Part shown: positions 1-6,899 of the stretch, one piece after another | How the letters are laid out: each line of letters opens with the position of its first letter | How positions within the stretch are numbered: position 1 is the first letter of the stretch | From: an uncultured Steroidobacter sp. | Lineage (GTDB): Bacteria; Pseudomonadota; Gammaproteobacteria; Steroidobacterales; Steroidobacteraceae | Assembly: GCF_937958065.1 (NCBI RefSeq) | Contig: NZ_CALFXI010000030.1 | Coordinates: 1-13,706 of the forward strand | Direction: 5' to 3' | Length of the DNA: 13,706 nt | Notes under the pieces: model-generated | The model's database searches: none | What the model was told of the DNA's origin: nothing | What the model saw: the letters and a program-made list of their open reading frames with translations, nothing else | Position numbers and translations under genes: made by a program

Positions 1-22
1 GGACACCGGTGGAATCAAGCTG

Positions 23-316
23 ATGGTTCTCTACGGTCATCCACCGAATCCCGAGGAATTCGAAAAGTATTACCTCGGCGTCCATATGCCTCTGGTCGCC
101 GCCATCAAGGGCGCACGCAGAATGGAAGCCGCCAAATGTCTGCCGCAAGCGGATGGTTCGCCGCCGGCGTTCTATCGAGTGTTCGAAATGTGGTTCGACA
201 GCCCTGAGCACATGGCGGCTGTGTTCGATACGCCCGAAGGAAAGAAGGTGCGCGCGGATGTCGCGAATTTTACGTCGGGAACGACTGTTACACGACTGGT
301 TTGCAAGCGGGACTGA
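23..316 (+). CDS. EthD-family small protein (start possibly upstream of window)
   Basis: A 97-residue protein of the EthD dimeric alpha/beta-barrel type. The N-terminus (KLMVLYGHP, then EFEKYYLGVHMPLV) is the typical first strand and helix of this family, and a later stretch (residues 50-70, FEMWFDSPEHMAAVF) matches the second half of the fold. EthD proteins are small, often dimeric and poorly characterised; some belong to oxidative degradation pathways, but no reaction can be assigned here. The reading frame is open to the left edge of the window and the upstream codons read Gly-Ile-Lys-Leu, which resembles the usual family start (M-I-K-L), so translation may begin before base 1. ATG 23 is preceded by a GGTGGA stretch that could serve as ribosome binding site. 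The gene ends 18 bases before the stop of the convergent AraC-type regulator. Family call is firm, exact start is not. Confidence 0.8.
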   Translation: MVLYGHPPNPEEFEKYYLGVHMPLVAAIKGARRMEAAKCLPQADGSPPAFYRVFEMWFDSPEHMAAVFDTPEGKKVRADVANFTSGTTVTRLVCKRD

Positions 317-334
317 GCTGGGGCGACGCCTCGA

Positions 335-1225
335 TCAGATATTCGCCGCCTGCTCAATCACATGCGGCCGTGCCAAGTCGCGCCGCGCTACCGCTGGAGT
401 CACGCCCAGAATCTTCCGCATGTGACGCGCCAGGTGACTCTGATGCGCGAACCCGGTTGCGAACGCGATCTGCGCAATCGACAGCGACTCATCCTGTAGC
501 AGCAACTTCGCCCGTTCTACACGCCGACGCAGAATGTATTGATGCACCGGCGTGCCGGTCGAGCGCCGGAATAGCGTCTTCAGATGCGACACGCTGACGC
601 CGGCCACCTTCGCGATTTCGGCCAGCGACAGCTCGCTTTCCAGGTTGTCCTCGATGTGCGAGATCACCAGCTTGAGCTTCCAGGCGCTCAAGCCGCCTTT
701 GGGATCGCGCATCGGCAGCGAGCGGCGATTGTGGCGTTGGAGCAGGCGTGCGGCGAGCGCAGTGCCGAGACTCTCACGGAATAGACGTCCACCCGCGCCG
801 CCTGAATCGATGTCCGCCTTGATCGCCCAGCCGATGTGCTCGATGAAGGGATCGCGCAGCTGGAAGCGATCGGCGATTTCGATGTTCGACGGGTCCATCT
901 CCAGCTCGACGGCGACGCTGCGCAGGAGCTCGTCGGGCACTCGCATGACCAGCGTCGTGCCGCTTTGTTTCGTTTCCCAGGCGGCAGATGTGTGCGCCGG
1001 AACGATGTCCAGATCGCCCGCGACTTCACGGCCGTGGCGCAGCTTGCCGCCGCGCTCGCAAGTGACTTCCACCGAAGGCCCGATGTGCATGCACACGATG
1101 GCGTAGGGCTTGGGATCGATCCGCGTCAGGCCAGGGGAGAAGTTGTTGATGTTCGCGTTGATGGTTCGCTGCACGCGCGGCGGTGCTGAGGCCGCGGCGG
1201 GCAGGGAATTGCTGGTGGCACTCAT
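335..1225 (-). CDS. AraC-family transcriptional regulator
   Basis: A 296-residue DNA-binding regulator. The C-terminal third is a classical AraC/XylS double helix-turn-helix: first HTH around residues 201-221 (LAEIAKVAGVSVSHLKTLFR), linker helix with RRRVERAKLLL, second HTH around 250-271 (IAQIAFATGFAHQSHLARHM), followed by the usual G-V-T-P motif (274-277). The N-terminal ~170 residues form the sensing/dimerisation part; its ligand cannot be read from sequence. ATG 1225 has a GGAG ribosome binding site seven bases upstream. Length is normal for the family (about 290-330). It converges on the EthD-like gene and is transcribed away from the MoeB-like gene, so the 1226-1499 interval can hold promoters for both. 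Which genes it controls is unknown; the three-half-site motif at 1400-1424 is a candidate operator. Confidence 0.9.
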   Translation of the reverse strand: MSATSNSLPAAASAPPRVQRTINANINNFSPGLTRIDPKPYAIVCMHIGPSVEVTCERGGKLRHGREVAGDLDIVPAHTSAAWETKQSGTTLVMRVPDELLRSVAVELEMDPSNIEIADRFQLRDPFIEHIGWAIKADIDSGGAGGRLFRESLGTALAARLLQRHNRRSLPMRDPKGGLSAWKLKLVISHIEDNLESELSLAEIAKVAGVSVSHLKTLFRRSTGTPVHQYILRRRVERAKLLLQDESLSIAQIAFATGFAHQSHLARHMRKILGVTPAVARRDLARPHVIEQAANI

Positions 1226-1395
1226 CGGTGATCTCCGGCACCGTACTGCTGCGTCGAGGATACAACGGGAAGCGCCCTCACGGTGCTCTGGTCCGTGTCA
1301 CTCAGTGTCCAAATGTGCTGGCGTCGGGCCTAATAGGTCAGCGGAATTATCGAGTCGGGCCACGGCACACTTCAGCCGGCCGGCCGAAAGGGCTG

Positions 1396-1428
1396 CTGGT
1401 GCCACAAGCTGGCAATTCGTGCCATCGC
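1396..1428. promoter_or_regulatory. Candidate operator: three TGCCA/TGGCA half-sites at 10-bp spacing
   Basis: Within the 274-base gap between the divergent araC-type and moeB-like genes, the pentamers TGCCA (1400-1404), TGGCA (1410-1414) and TGCCA (1420-1424) lie exactly one helical turn apart, forming two overlapping inverted repeats with 5-bp spacers. This arrangement suits a dimeric regulator binding one DNA face. The motif lies 76-100 bases before the MoeB-like start and about 175-200 bases upstream of the AraC-type start. The rest of the gap shows a repeated GTCGGGCC octamer (about 1323 and 1354) and no clear promoter. Function is inferred only from geometry. Confidence 0.35.
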
Positions 1429-1499
1429 GCGCTTTGTCCATTTAGCAACGGTTCAGGTTGGCGGTTGACAGGGTCGCTTCCAAGTGTGATGTTCGATTC

Positions 1500-2633
1500 A
1501 TGTCGACCTCTCTGTCAGCTGCGGATCTTGCGCGTTATAGCCGTCACCTCGCCTTGCGCGAGATTGGCGTCGAGGGCCAGCAGAAGCTCAAGGCGGCGAA
1601 AGTGCTGCTGGTCGGTGCTGGTGGCCTGGGCTCGCCAGCGGCGCTGTATCTGGCGGCATCGGGCGTAGGCATGATCGGCATCATCGACAACGACCGGGTC
1701 GATGTCTCGAACCTGCAGCGTCAGGTGCTGTACGACACGCAGAGCGTCGGCCTATCGAAAGCCGAAGCCGCGAAGGAGCGCTTGCTGGCGCTCAATCCAG
1801 AGATCGAGCTGGTGTCCCATGCGGTGGAACTGCGTGCCGCGAACGTGCGCGAGATCTTCGCCAGGTACGACGTGATTCTCGACGGCACCGATCGATTCAA
1901 CACGCGCTACCTCTCAAACGATGCGTGCGTGATTCTGCGCAAGACGCTGGTGTCGGCCGCCATTCATCGCTTCGAAGGGCAGGCGATGACCTATGTACCG
2001 GGCCAGGGGCCTTGCTATCGATGTCTGTTTCCAGAGCCGCCGGCGGACGGGCTCGTGCCCAACTGCGCTGAAGCCGGTGTGCTCGGCGTGTTGCCGGGCG
2101 TGATGGGGACCATCCAGGCGACGGAAGCGATCAAGGTGATCGTGGGCGTCGGCGAGCCGTTGCTGGGCCGGCTGCTGACTTACGATGCGTTGGCGATGCG
2201 CTTCGGAGAATTTCGTTTTACGCGTCGTGCGGACTGCGCGGTGTGCGGCGACCACCCGACGATTCATGCCCCGGCGGATCTGGCCGAGATTTGCAGTGCC
2301 GATGTGATGGCGCAGGTGCGGCGTCTGTCGCCGGCGGAACTGCGGGAGTTGCTGGGTCAAGTCGCCATTGTCGATGTGCGCTCGCCGAGTGAGTTCAGCG
2401 CTTCACATCTGCCTGGGGCGGTGAACATTCCCGTCGGCGATGTGCAGCGTCGGCTCGATGAGATTCCGCGCGATCAGGCTGTCGTTTTCATCTGTCGAAG
2501 CGGCGCGCGGAGCATGACCGCATCGGCCATTGCCACGCGCGCCGGGTTGAAAGACGTCGCTCACTTGGAAGGTGGCTTGCTGGGCTGGGCCAAAGACCTC
2601 GACGACTCGTTCGTGGTCGCACCCGTGGGTTGA
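1500..2633 (+). CDS. moeB: MoeB/ThiF-type adenylyltransferase with C-terminal rhodanese domain
   Basis: A 377-residue E1-like enzyme that adenylates the C-terminal glycine of a small sulfur-carrier protein (MoaD for molybdopterin, or ThiS-like carriers) and probably delivers sulfur to it. Residues 1-255 are the ThiF/MoeB domain: nucleotide loop GAGGLG at 39-44, DNDRVDVSNLQRQ at 63-75, DGTD at 128-131, zinc cysteines C172/C175 and C246/C249, and C189 in the NCAEAGVLG motif that aligns with the thioester/persulfide cysteine of ThiF. Residues about 275-377 are a rhodanese domain with active-site loop CRSGAR at 332-337. This architecture matches MoeZ/MOCS3-type proteins, so the symbol moeB is the conventional bacterial label and not proof of substrate. 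ATG 1500 is chosen because the family N-terminus (LARYSRHLALREIG) follows directly; the upstream in-frame TTG at 1458 lacks homologous sequence. No strong ribosome binding site is visible. No moaD or thiS neighbour is in the window. Confidence 0.9.
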   Translation: MSTSLSAADLARYSRHLALREIGVEGQQKLKAAKVLLVGAGGLGSPAALYLAASGVGMIGIIDNDRVDVSNLQRQVLYDTQSVGLSKAEAAKERLLALNPEIELVSHAVELRAANVREIFARYDVILDGTDRFNTRYLSNDACVILRKTLVSAAIHRFEGQAMTYVPGQGPCYRCLFPEPPADGLVPNCAEAGVLGVLPGVMGTIQATEAIKVIVGVGEPLLGRLLTYDALAMRFGEFRFTRRADCAVCGDHPTIHAPADLAEICSADVMAQVRRLSPAELRELLGQVAIVDVRSPSEFSASHLPGAVNIPVGDVQRRLDEIPRDQAVVFICRSGARSMTASAIATRAGLKDVAHLEGGLLGWAKDLDDSFVVAPVG

Positions 2634-2635
2634 TC

Positions 2636-2827
2636 TCAGCGAGCGCTGGCGCGGGAGAGGGGCCTCACCTCACGCCGGTCCGTGAGCCAGCCGCCCGACG
2701 GGGCCCAATCCGCAAGCTCGGCACGTCGCCGCTGCCAGGCTTGTTCCAGCATCTTCGCTGCTTCCGGCGAGGTCGTCTGGACGTTGGTCGGCATGTGAAC
2801 CACTTTGTCGTCTTCGAAATCGAGCAT
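2636..2827 (-). CDS. Small protein of unknown function (63 residues)
   Basis: I do not recognise this protein. It begins MLDFEDDKVVHMPT, has a short predicted helix (about residues 22-40, SPEAAKMLEQAWQRRRAEL) and a Trp-containing tail, and carries no signal peptide, membrane segment or metal motif. ATG 2827 is preceded by a strong AGGAGAGA ribosome binding site four bases away, which argues for a real gene and against the longer GTG start at 2842, which would bury that site. Its stop lies two bases from the stop of the MoeB-like gene (convergent). The upstream region is shared with the divergent membrane-protein gene and holds an inverted repeat at 2927-2951. Confidence 0.55.
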   Translation of the reverse strand: MLDFEDDKVVHMPTNVQTTSPEAAKMLEQAWQRRRAELADWAPSGGWLTDRREVRPLSRASAR

Positions 2828-2926
2828 GGACTCTCTCCTCACTCTTGCGCCAGACCGTGCGCTTCAAACCGTGACTGCAGAGTACGCGGTCGGAAGCGGA
2901 CCATCATCGTGGTCGATGGCATGTAA

Positions 2927-2951
2927 TTGATTCCTCGCCGGCAAGAATCAA
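2927..2951. promoter_or_regulatory. Inverted repeat TTGATTC-N11-GAATCAA in a divergent promoter region
   Basis: Perfect 7-bp arms (2927-2933 and 2945-2951) around an 11-bp spacer that contains the palindrome GCCGGC (2937-2942). It sits between the divergent 63-residue gene (start 2827) and the DUF4870-type gene (start 3043). It may be an operator; no known regulator motif is recognised. Confidence 0.3.
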
Positions 2952-3042
2952 GGCGAGTCGCGGCTATTTACCGGTGAATGCGGTTGAGCCCGAGCGTGAC
3001 CGGCCGCACAATTTACGCATCCTTGCTCTTGGGGAGCTGATC

Positions 3043-3393
3043 GTGAATCAGAGCGTTACGGACGGTTCGACCAACACGTCGATGGTCAACGTCATCTACG
3101 TGCTCTACTTGCTCGCACTGGTCTCGGGTGTGACGGCAGTCATTGGCGTGATCATCGCTTACGTCTACAAGGACGACGCGCCCGAATGGCTGCGCACGCA
3201 TTACGAGCTGCAGATCCGCACGTTCTGGTTCGGGCTGGTGGTCGGCGCGATCGGCGTAGCGCTGAGCTGGATTCTGATCGGCGTGCCCATCCTGATCGCG
3301 CTGGCGGTCTGGTGGATCATCCGCTGCGTGAAGGGCCTGAAATACGTCGGCCAGCGCGCCCCCTATCCGAATCACCGGGGCTGGGGGCTGTGA
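3043..3393 (+). CDS. DUF4870-type small inner-membrane protein
   Basis: A 116-residue membrane protein with a conserved pattern: a first membrane segment (about residues 15-41, VNVIYVLYLLALVSGVTAVI then GVIIAYV), a short hydrophilic turn KDDAPEWLRTHYELQIRTFW, two further hydrophobic segments (about 63-95), and an RCVKGLKY-xx-xx-PYPN tail. This pattern is familiar from DUF4870-like or unnamed transmembrane proteins common in Pseudomonas and Xanthomonas relatives; the function is unknown. GTG 3043 is chosen because GGGGAG lies six bases upstream; the in-frame extension to ATG 2974 adds 23 residues with no family resemblance. Its stop and the stop of the convergent flavoprotein gene lie in one palindrome (TGAGCGCTCA, 3391-3400), leaving four bases between the coding regions. 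Confidence 0.82.
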   Translation: MNQSVTDGSTNTSMVNVIYVLYLLALVSGVTAVIGVIIAYVYKDDAPEWLRTHYELQIRTFWFGLVVGAIGVALSWILIGVPILIALAVWWIIRCVKGLKYVGQRAPYPNHRGWGL

Positions 3394-3397
3394 GCGC

Positions 3398-4780
3398 TCA
3401 GTAGACGTCGCGCCGGTATCGACCGGAGATCGCCAGCTCTTCGAGCGTACCGGCGCCGAGTACTTCCGAAAGCGCAGCGTCGACCGCCGGCGCCATGCCT
3501 TGCAAGCTGCCGCAGACGTAGATCGCTGCGCCGTCGTTCACCCACCGGCGCAGATCGTCACCGCATTCGAGCACTCGGTGTTGCACGTAGCGGCGTTCCG
3601 ATTGATCGCGAGAGAACACGAGGTCGAGGCGCTCCAGTTGTCCGCGAGCCCGCCACTGTTCGATCTCATCCCCGTAGAACCGGTCATAGGCGGCATTACG
3701 CTCGCCGAAGACGAGCCAGTTGCGATGACGGCCCTCGGCGATACGAGTCTTCAGCAGCGCTCGTAGGCCCGCAATGCCGGTGCCGTTGCCTATGAGGATC
3801 AAAGGCACATCGGTTTGAGGCGCGTGAAAGTTGGGGTTGGTCCGCACGCGCAGCGCAATCTCGTCGCCGATCCTGGCGCCGGTGGTGAGCCAGCCGCTGC
3901 CGAGTCCGGGTTCGCCGTCGGGGCGCCGCATCTGTCGCACGAGCAGGTGGATCGCGCCGTCCGCCGGCAACGAAGCAATGGAATACTCGCGATGGGGCAG
4001 GGGCGCGATGTTGTCGTCCCAAGTGGAATTGCGCGGATCGATTTCCGCGATGTCGCCCGCTTGCCAGGTCGGGCTCGTGCCGGGCTGCGGTCGCAGCTCG
4101 ATGTGGAAACAGGCGTCGCCGGCGCTGCCGGGATTGATGTGATCTCGCGCCGCCAGCTGCCAGCGATCGTAGCGAGGGGCTTCCCAATCGGGCAGATCGG
4201 GACTGTTGCTCAGGACGCTGAGCTGATGTTGCCAATGACGCAGCGCGCCTTCGTCGCCGTTATCGACTTCGATCACGTCGAACAGGGCGCTCGCACCTTG
4301 ATGCCTCAGCCACTGATCGAGCCGATGTCCGAAGGCGCAGTAGTTGTCGTATTCACGATCGCCCAGCGCCAGCACGCCGTAACTCAGGCTTTGCAGCGGC
4401 ACCGAGCTGTCGAGCACGTCGCGGACGAAGCCGGCTGCGGGATCTGGCGCATCGCCTTCACCCGTCGTGCTCACCACGAACAGCGCCTGTTTCGTCTGGC
4501 GCAGGAGTTCATCGTCGATCTGCTGTAACGATGCGAGGATCACCCGCGCGCCGGCCGCCTGCAACGATTGGGCGGTCCGATTCGCCAGTTCAGCGGCGAA
4601 GCCGGTCTGACTCGCGAACGCAATCAGCGTGGCTGCGGCGGATCGATCGTCGCCGCTGGCGACCAGCGCGGGCCGGCGTCGCGGCCAGAGGAAACAGGCG
4701 CTGGTGGTGAGGTACAAAATCACGACGACGCACGCCGAATACAGGCGTGCGTCGCTGAGGCCGGTCAGAATCCCGGACAT
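3398..4780 (-). CDS. Membrane-anchored FMN/FAD/NADPH reductase (CysJ/CPR-like flavoprotein)
   Basis: A 460-residue diflavin reductase. One N-terminal membrane helix (about residues 11-32) is followed by an Arg-rich stop (PRRRP), which places the enzyme body in the cytoplasm. The flavodoxin (FMN) domain spans about 50-190 with phosphate loop SQTGFA (57-62), STTGEGDAP (104-112) and LALGDREYDNYCAFG (137-151). The FAD/NADPH part spans about 205-460: REYS (264-267) and GLGSGWLT (292-299) for FAD; GNGTGIAG (331-338), the FGERN segment (358-362), YVCGSLQGMA (421-430) and the C-terminal RDVY for NADPH and FAD stacking. It likely passes electrons from NADPH to a membrane partner, most plausibly the PepSY protein of this operon. 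It starts seven bases after the DUF4198 stop as the last of four co-transcribed genes under the Fur-type promoter at 6872-6899. It is often annotated as a sulfite reductase flavoprotein subunit, but no sulfite reductase hemoprotein or other cys gene is present. A ferric or siderophore reductase role is inferred from context. Confidence 0.88.
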   Translation of the reverse strand: MSGILTGLSDARLYSACVVVILYLTTSACFLWPRRRPALVASGDDRSAAATLIAFASQTGFAAELANRTAQSLQAAGARVILASLQQIDDELLRQTKQALFVVSTTGEGDAPDPAAGFVRDVLDSSVPLQSLSYGVLALGDREYDNYCAFGHRLDQWLRHQGASALFDVIEVDNGDEGALRHWQHQLSVLSNSPDLPDWEAPRYDRWQLAARDHINPGSAGDACFHIELRPQPGTSPTWQAGDIAEIDPRNSTWDDNIAPLPHREYSIASLPADGAIHLLVRQMRRPDGEPGLGSGWLTTGARIGDEIALRVRTNPNFHAPQTDVPLILIGNGTGIAGLRALLKTRIAEGRHRNWLVFGERNAAYDRFYGDEIEQWRARGQLERLDLVFSRDQSERRYVQHRVLECGDDLRRWVNDGAAIYVCGSLQGMAPAVDAALSEVLGAGTLEELAISGRYRRDVY

Positions 4781-4787
4781 CGATGCC

Positions 4788-5594
4788 TTATTGCGGCAAG
4801 ACTTCGAAGGTCGCGACGTAGCTCAGCCGGCGCTGCTTGGCCTGCTTGAGCGAGGTCTTGTCGTCCTGCGTGCCGGCTTCGAGCCAGTACATGCCAGGGG
4901 CGGGCCAGTTGACGCTCAGCTCGCCGTTGGCATCGGTCTTGAGCTTCTGCTCTTCCTGATCGTTGCGATAGCGCGTGCCACCGGGCTGCACGACGACCTC
5001 GAGATTGGTGGCGGGCTTGCCGTCGATCAGGAAACGAAACTTCGAGGCTTCGCCGGCGTACAGATCGTTGGGGTGAGTCACGGGCACGAGCTCGAGGCCG
5101 ACGTTCGAGGCCTTCAGCGCGGCTTCGGTCGGCTTGCCGGCAGTGACGAAGGTTTCGACGCGGCCGATCGACTCGCTCACCTGCAGATTCCTGGCGCTCG
5201 CGGGCACTTCCGTCGCGAACTTTTCGGCGTTGCCGCGCCAGCGCTTGCGCTGGCCGTTCTCCTCGTAGCTGGCGAACAGGCCTTTGTTGACGATCGCCAC
5301 CTTGTACGTGCCGTTCTGCTTCAGCTGCACGTCGAAGATGCTGCGATATTTGCCTGTGTGCGCATTCTCGGCGCTCACGGCGGAGCCGTCGGGCGCAGTG
5401 ATCGCCAGCGCATCGAGGCGCAGCGGCACATGATCGAAGTAGAACAGATTGTTCGAGACCGCGGCGTCGACGGTGACCCACTGATCGACGGTCGACACGG
5501 TGGAGGAGGGCAGCAGCCACATCTTGTGCGCGTGGCTCGCGAAGGGTACGAGCAGGGCGGCGCTGACAGCGATGGCGCGAAGTGCGGTTTTCAT
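4788..5594 (-). CDS. DUF4198-family exported protein
   Basis: A 268-residue periplasmic protein. Residues 1-22 form a signal peptide (MKTALRAIAV, hydrophobic core, then FASHA) and predicted cleavage exposes His-Lys-Met-Trp at the mature N-terminus. The mature part begins HKMWLLPSS, the recognisable opening of DUF4198 proteins, and ends with an immunoglobulin-like half (about 185-268: YAGEASKFRFLIDGKPA, later GMYWLEAG). Family members occur next to metal-uptake genes, including nickel and iron/siderophore systems; the biochemical role is not established. ATG 5594 is preferred over the in-frame start at 5642 because GAGGA lies six bases upstream and a clean signal peptide follows. It lies 19 bases after the DUF2271 gene and 7 before the flavoprotein, so it is co-transcribed. 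A metal- or siderophore-binding role is inference. Confidence 0.82.
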   Translation of the reverse strand: MKTALRAIAVSAALLVPFASHAHKMWLLPSSTVSTVDQWVTVDAAVSNNLFYFDHVPLRLDALAITAPDGSAVSAENAHTGKYRSIFDVQLKQNGTYKVAIVNKGLFASYEENGQRKRWRGNAEKFATEVPASARNLQVSESIGRVETFVTAGKPTEAALKASNVGLELVPVTHPNDLYAGEASKFRFLIDGKPATNLEVVVQPGGTRYRNDQEEQKLKTDANGELSVNWPAPGMYWLEAGTQDDKTSLKQAKQRRLSYVATFEVLPQ

Positions 5595-5613
5595 GATTTT
5601 CCTCGCGAAGTGA

Positions 5614-6135
5614 TCAAGGGGTGATGTTGAGAGTGATGGCACCGAGCTCGGTCTTGCCCTGCGCCGTCGCCGTTTGTTTCTGAGTGCCGGGCCATTCGAA
5701 CGGCAGGCGCAGCAGCTCGCGGCCGCCGACTTCGCGCGTCGCTTCGACCACGACGTTGTATTTGCCGGGCGCGAGATTGGCGAGCTGTTTGTCGGTGCCC
5801 TTGTAGCTCAGCACGTGCTCGCCGGCCGGACGCGTCGCGCCGGTGACGCCGTCGACCGGCATCTGCAATTCGCGGCCGCCACGACGCCACCATTGGCGCA
5901 GATCCTTCAGCCATTGCGTGCCGTCTTCCTTTTTCTTGTCGGTCTGATACCAGACGGCGAGCTGCGCGGCGGTGCTCTGGTCCTGGTTCTCGACCCACAC
6001 GGCGATGTACGGGCGGTGATACTCGGCAACGTCGAGGCGCGGAATCTCCAGCTTGAGATTCAACTCGGCGCTCAGCGCCACGGCGCTCGCGCTCATCAGC
6101 AGCATGGCACCCGCCAGCTTTGCGACCACTCTCAT
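5614..6135 (-). CDS. DUF2271-family exported protein
   Basis: A 173-residue periplasmic protein with a signal peptide (residues 1-23, MRVVAKLAGAMLLMSASAVA then LSA) and a beta-rich mature part. Conserved blocks are RPYIAVWVEN (about 41-50), the KDLRQWWRRGGRE segment (about 77-89), VDGVTGATRPAGEH (about 94-107) and the PGKYNVVVEATREVGGRELL strand pair (about 123-142). These are the hallmarks of DUF2271, a family with no assigned activity that often accompanies PepSY, DUF4198 and flavoprotein genes near siderophore receptors. ATG 6135 has GGGGA five bases upstream. The gene starts 12 bases after the PepSY stop and belongs to the same operon. Role in iron handling is inferred from neighbours and the shared Fur-type promoter. 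Confidence 0.82.
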   Translation of the reverse strand: MRVVAKLAGAMLLMSASAVALSAELNLKLEIPRLDVAEYHRPYIAVWVENQDQSTAAQLAVWYQTDKKKEDGTQWLKDLRQWWRRGGRELQMPVDGVTGATRPAGEHVLSYKGTDKQLANLAPGKYNVVVEATREVGGRELLRLPFEWPGTQKQTATAQGKTELGAITLNITP

Positions 6136-6147
6136 GTCATCCCCGTT

Positions 6148-6801
6148 TCAATGTATGAACAAAATCGCCAGCAGCAGCGGCAGCACCAGTCCCAGGCCGA
6201 CCATCGGCCAGGTCCCCGGTCGATTGCCCGCGTGCATCTTCAACAGCAGCAGCCCGGTGATCGCGAACACCAGCGCGCAGAAGGCAAACACGTCGATGAA
6301 CAGGCTCCACGCCGCACCGGTGTTACGACCCTTGTGCAGATCGTTGAAATACGACAGCCAGCCGCGATCGGTGAGCTCGTGCGTGATTTCGCCGTCTTCC
6401 AGGCTCACCGTCAGCCAGGCGTCGCCGCCGGGGCGCGGCAGCGACACGTAGATCTCGTCGTCCGACCACTCGGTCTGGCGATCCGAAACCCGCACCGACA
6501 GCGTTTCGTTGAGCCAATCGGCGACCGGCGCCGGCAGCGCGGCCTTGTCCTCGCCGCTGGCCTCCCAGGTCTTTCGCAATTGTTCGAGCAACGGCGCCGG
6601 CAGCTCGGCCGTCTGGGTTGTTACTTCGGGCTTCGCCCCAATCCACGAGGCATGGTTGAGCGTGAAGCCCGTGACACTGAACAGCAGCATGCCGATCAGG
6701 CACATCGCCGCGCTCATCCAGTGCCACTGATGAAGATGCTTCAGCCAGAACGCCCGGGCTTTCTGCGCCTGAGCGGAGGATGCGCGTGCGGCTTCAGCCA
6801 T
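6148..6801 (-). CDS. PepSY-associated transmembrane protein, candidate ferric/siderophore reductase subunit
   Basis: A 217-residue inner-membrane protein. Three membrane segments are visible: about 29-49 (MSAAMCLIGMLLFSVTGFTL), 165-188 and 199-216. Between the first two lies a periplasmic PepSY-like domain (about 55-155; EIYVSLPRPGGDAWLTVSLE). Histidines H22, H24 and H27 (KHLHQWHW), H50 and H156 (NDLHKGRNTG) flank the membrane segments in the pattern seen in PepSY_TM proteins, where such residues can ligate heme; FpvG of the Pseudomonas pyoverdine system is a studied relative. It is the first gene of the four-gene operon and follows a leader of about 64 bases from the Fur-type promoter. ATG 6801 is chosen over TTG 6807; neither has a strong ribosome binding site. 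Electron transfer to periplasmic ferric iron or ferri-siderophore, fed by the flavoprotein at 3398-4780, is inferred. Confidence 0.85.
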   Translation of the reverse strand: MAEAARASSAQAQKARAFWLKHLHQWHWMSAAMCLIGMLLFSVTGFTLNHASWIGAKPEVTTQTAELPAPLLEQLRKTWEASGEDKAALPAPVADWLNETLSVRVSDRQTEWSDDEIYVSLPRPGGDAWLTVSLEDGEITHELTDRGWLSYFNDLHKGRNTGAAWSLFIDVFAFCALVFAITGLLLLKMHAGNRPGTWPMVGLGLVLPLLLAILFIH

Positions 6802-6871
6802 GAGCAACCACTGCGACGACGAGGAAAATCACAGGTCTGGCAACACTTAGGTGACGGGACGATGAACAGGC

Positions 6872-6899
6872 ATGATATGAGAATAATTCTCATTGGCAA
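6872..6899 (-). promoter_or_regulatory. Sigma-70-type promoter of the PepSY-DUF2271-DUF4198-flavoprotein operon
   Basis: Read on the minus strand, TTGCCA (6899-6894) and TATCAT (6877-6872) are separated by 16 bases. Each is one or two bases from the consensus -35 and -10. Transcription should begin near 6865, giving a leader of about 64 bases before the PepSY start. The Fur-like palindrome fills the spacer. Confidence 0.72.
6877..6893. promoter_or_regulatory. Fur box (perfect 17-bp palindrome)
   Basis: ATGAGAATAATTCTCAT is a perfect inverted repeat with one central base. Its core TGAGAATAATTCTCA fits the 7-1-7 Fur model (TGATAATNATTATCA), differing by one symmetric substitution in each half. 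It occupies the promoter spacer, so bound Fur would block RNA polymerase when iron is plentiful. Confidence 0.85.

Noticed and set aside
4629..5624. Plus-strand reading frame of 331 residues
   Set aside because: Antisense to the DUF4198 gene and the 5' end of the flavoprotein gene; no family features or ribosome binding site.
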